38,776 nucleotides of DNA from a virus, in IMG/VR virus record IMGVR_UViG_3300020438_000103, positions 1-38,776 of that record; one strand, 5' to 3'. Numbering within the stretch: the first letter of the stretch is position 1; every line of letters begins with the position of its first letter. Below, one piece after another: positions 37,763-38,776 of this stretch. Made by a program: the position numbers and the translations under genes. The notes under the pieces were generated by a model that was not told the origin of the DNA, searched no databases, and saw only the letters and a program-made list of their open reading frames with translations.

Positions 37763-38356
37763 TTATAAAGACATTAGTTTTTTATAGAATGGACCTACTA
37801 CAACTCCCTCACCGTAGTGAGCATGTTCCTTGAGTAGATCTTTGTTTATGTAGTGTACCTTAAGCATTGGATAATCAATCCAATTAGCATAAGTCCAAGA
37901 GCAAGAACGGACATATCTGTTCCGTTGTTCCTCACAAATACGAATGATTTGTTCATCCAATCTATCAGCAATTGTATCAAAAGTAAACTCTACAACATAT
38001 ATTAGCATACCCTTAGCAAAAAGGGAAGAGATGATAGGTAAATTAACACTACAATCTTTCTCCCATCTCTTGCGAGTATAATCATTGAAGCATCCTCCTC
38101 CGTTAGTCCTCTTGCCTGTATAATTTTTTGGTTTAATTTCTTTCTCTCTGCCATCTATATCAATGGCATCACGACCTAATTTTCCAGGAATAGTCTTACA
38201 TCCCGCTACTGCTGCTGTTACCTGCTCACGCAAAGATGAACTGTTTGGATCAGACATGTACTCATTGTACAGTTCTTCAAACAGTTCACCTTGGTTCTTA
38301 GTTGGTTTACCCAACGAACGATCAACAGCAAGTTTAAGGAATTTCGTTGAGAACAT
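37763..38356 (-). CDS. Possible PD-(D/E)XK-type nuclease
   Basis: 197 residues from the ATG at 38356; the longer open frame (to 38482) merely runs through the upstream gene. The segment DAIDIDGREKEIKPKN (63-78) offers D66/D68 followed by E73-x-K75, the D...ExK active-site spacing of restriction-like nucleases. It is followed by a Gly-rich, basic loop (GKRTNGGGCFNDYTRKRWEK) and strands. It may pair with the methyltransferase gene downstream, or act on host DNA. The call rests on one motif and needs structural comparison. Confidence 0.5.
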   Translation of the reverse strand: MFSTKFLKLAVDRSLGKPTKNQGELFEELYNEYMSDPNSSSLREQVTAAVAGCKTIPGKLGRDAIDIDGREKEIKPKNYTGKRTNGGGCFNDYTRKRWEKDCSVNLPIISSLFAKGMLIYVVEFTFDTIADRLDEQIIRICEEQRNRYVRSCSWTYANWIDYPMLKVHYINKDLLKEHAHYGEGVVVGPFYKKLMSL

Positions 38357-38543
38357 CTTCCTCATGTTGATAAACTTCTGGGTAGATCCTCTTATCATCG
38401 TGCTCATACAATGTAATAAGTGGCACAATGTCTGGTGAGATCTCACCAGTTTTAATGGTATGGTTGAGTGCAATAACTCCAACCGATACCATTAACAACA
38501 CACTTGCTGTCTCAACATATTTAAAGAGACGGGCAATCATCAT
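38334..38543 (-). CDS. Small membrane protein
   Basis: 69 residues with one N-terminal transmembrane segment (YVETASVLLMVSVGVIALNH) after a short basic leader (MMIARLFK), then an acidic, Pro/His-containing soluble tail. ATGA overlap with the gene before and 23-nt overlap with the nuclease-like gene. Function unknown. Confidence 0.75.
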   Translation of the reverse strand: MMIARLFKYVETASVLLMVSVGVIALNHTIKTGEISPDIVPLITLYEHDDKRIYPEVYQHEEDVLNEIP

Positions 38544-38767
38544 TCAACCTCCTCAAAGTAAATACCATGAAAAGAATTGAATGCGTCAAGGTCAATAAAG
38601 TCCTCACGTTGATACTTCATTGCATTCTCACCATCAGGTGCTACAATGAACTCTTCGCAGAAATACTCTGCATTAACTGTTAATACTTCAGCAGCCTGAA
38701 TAAGTTCATCAGTCTGCTCTGCATTGCATCCTAACACACGTGTGCAGTAATCAATGTCTTTGTTCAA
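38540..38767 (-). CDS. Acidic hypothetical protein
   Basis: 75 residues: MNKDIDYCTRVLGCNAEQTD, then ELIQAAEVLTVNAEYFCEEF, ending FNSFHGIYFEEVE. Acidic, helical, with three cysteines. It is the first complete gene at the right edge; its promoter lies beyond the window. Function unknown. Confidence 0.75.
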   Translation of the reverse strand: MNKDIDYCTRVLGCNAEQTDELIQAAEVLTVNAEYFCEEFIVAPDGENAMKYQREDFIDLDAFNSFHGIYFEEVE

Positions 38768-38776
38768 TTGAGAGAG

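Noticed and set aside
1-38776. tRNA genes, CRISPR arrays, insertion sequences, photosynthesis genes
   Set aside because: I looked for cloverleaf-like and T-loop sequences, regularly spaced repeats, transposase motifs and psbA-like proteins on both strands and saw none.

Overview
This window looks like one arm of a contractile-tailed, T4-like phage genome (myovirus), most likely a marine cyanophage. Every gene I can support lies on the minus strand. The anchors are a baseplate block with recognisable T4 homologues (gp25, gp6, gp7, gp8), a DUF4815 giant structural protein, T4-type late promoters (TATAAATA), several tandem 2OG-Fe(II) oxygenases and very AT-rich, tightly packed small genes. Five copies of TTTTCCACA, the DnaA-box form reported for Synechococcus, favour a cyanobacterial host. 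The host remains an inference.

Layout in transcription order (high to low coordinates). (1) 38.8-30.2 kb is a long, nearly gapless chain of small genes with ATGA-type overlaps. It contains a predicted PD-(D/E)XK-like nuclease, an orphan SPPY-type DNA methyltransferase, tiny membrane proteins of 24 and 29 residues, a zinc ribbon, an orotate phosphoribosyltransferase (pyrE), a probably frameshifted gene, three oxygenase-like proteins and a protein with a regular cysteine ladder. (2) 30.2-25.3 kb is a regulatory-dense region of small genes, many under 60 residues, each or in twos and threes behind its own promoter, with intrinsic terminators between units. It also holds the DnaA-box cluster and two AT-rich gene-free gaps, which makes it a candidate replication origin. 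(3) 25.3-24.6 kb is a T5orf172/GIY-YIG-like protein. (4) 24.5 kb to the left edge is the late structural operon behind a TATAAATA promoter: small coiled-coil or accessory proteins, PAAR-like spike tip, SET-domain protein, gp25, gp6, a 2875-residue gp7-like protein, gp8 with its own late promoter, a 2738-residue DUF4815 protein, and a tail-fibre-like gene cut by the window edge.

The most interesting signal is a recurrent promoter architecture in regions 1 and 2. A 14-bp near-palindrome (consensus CAGTTnACAAACTG) lies 33-35 bp upstream of a TATAAT-like -10 box at nine sites, and 55 bp upstream at two more. The difference is about two helical turns. All but one of these sites lack a -35 hexamer, as expected for activator-dependent promoters. 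At several sites an intrinsic terminator of the previous gene fits inside the spacer. At three genes the ATG begins exactly where transcription should start, predicting leaderless mRNAs. This looks like an undescribed phage regulon with its own (or a hijacked host) regulator.

All calls come from reading the sequence by eye; no searches were run. Start codons were moved from the longest frame where promoters, ATGA overlaps or Shine-Dalgarno sequences argued for it, and each move is stated.
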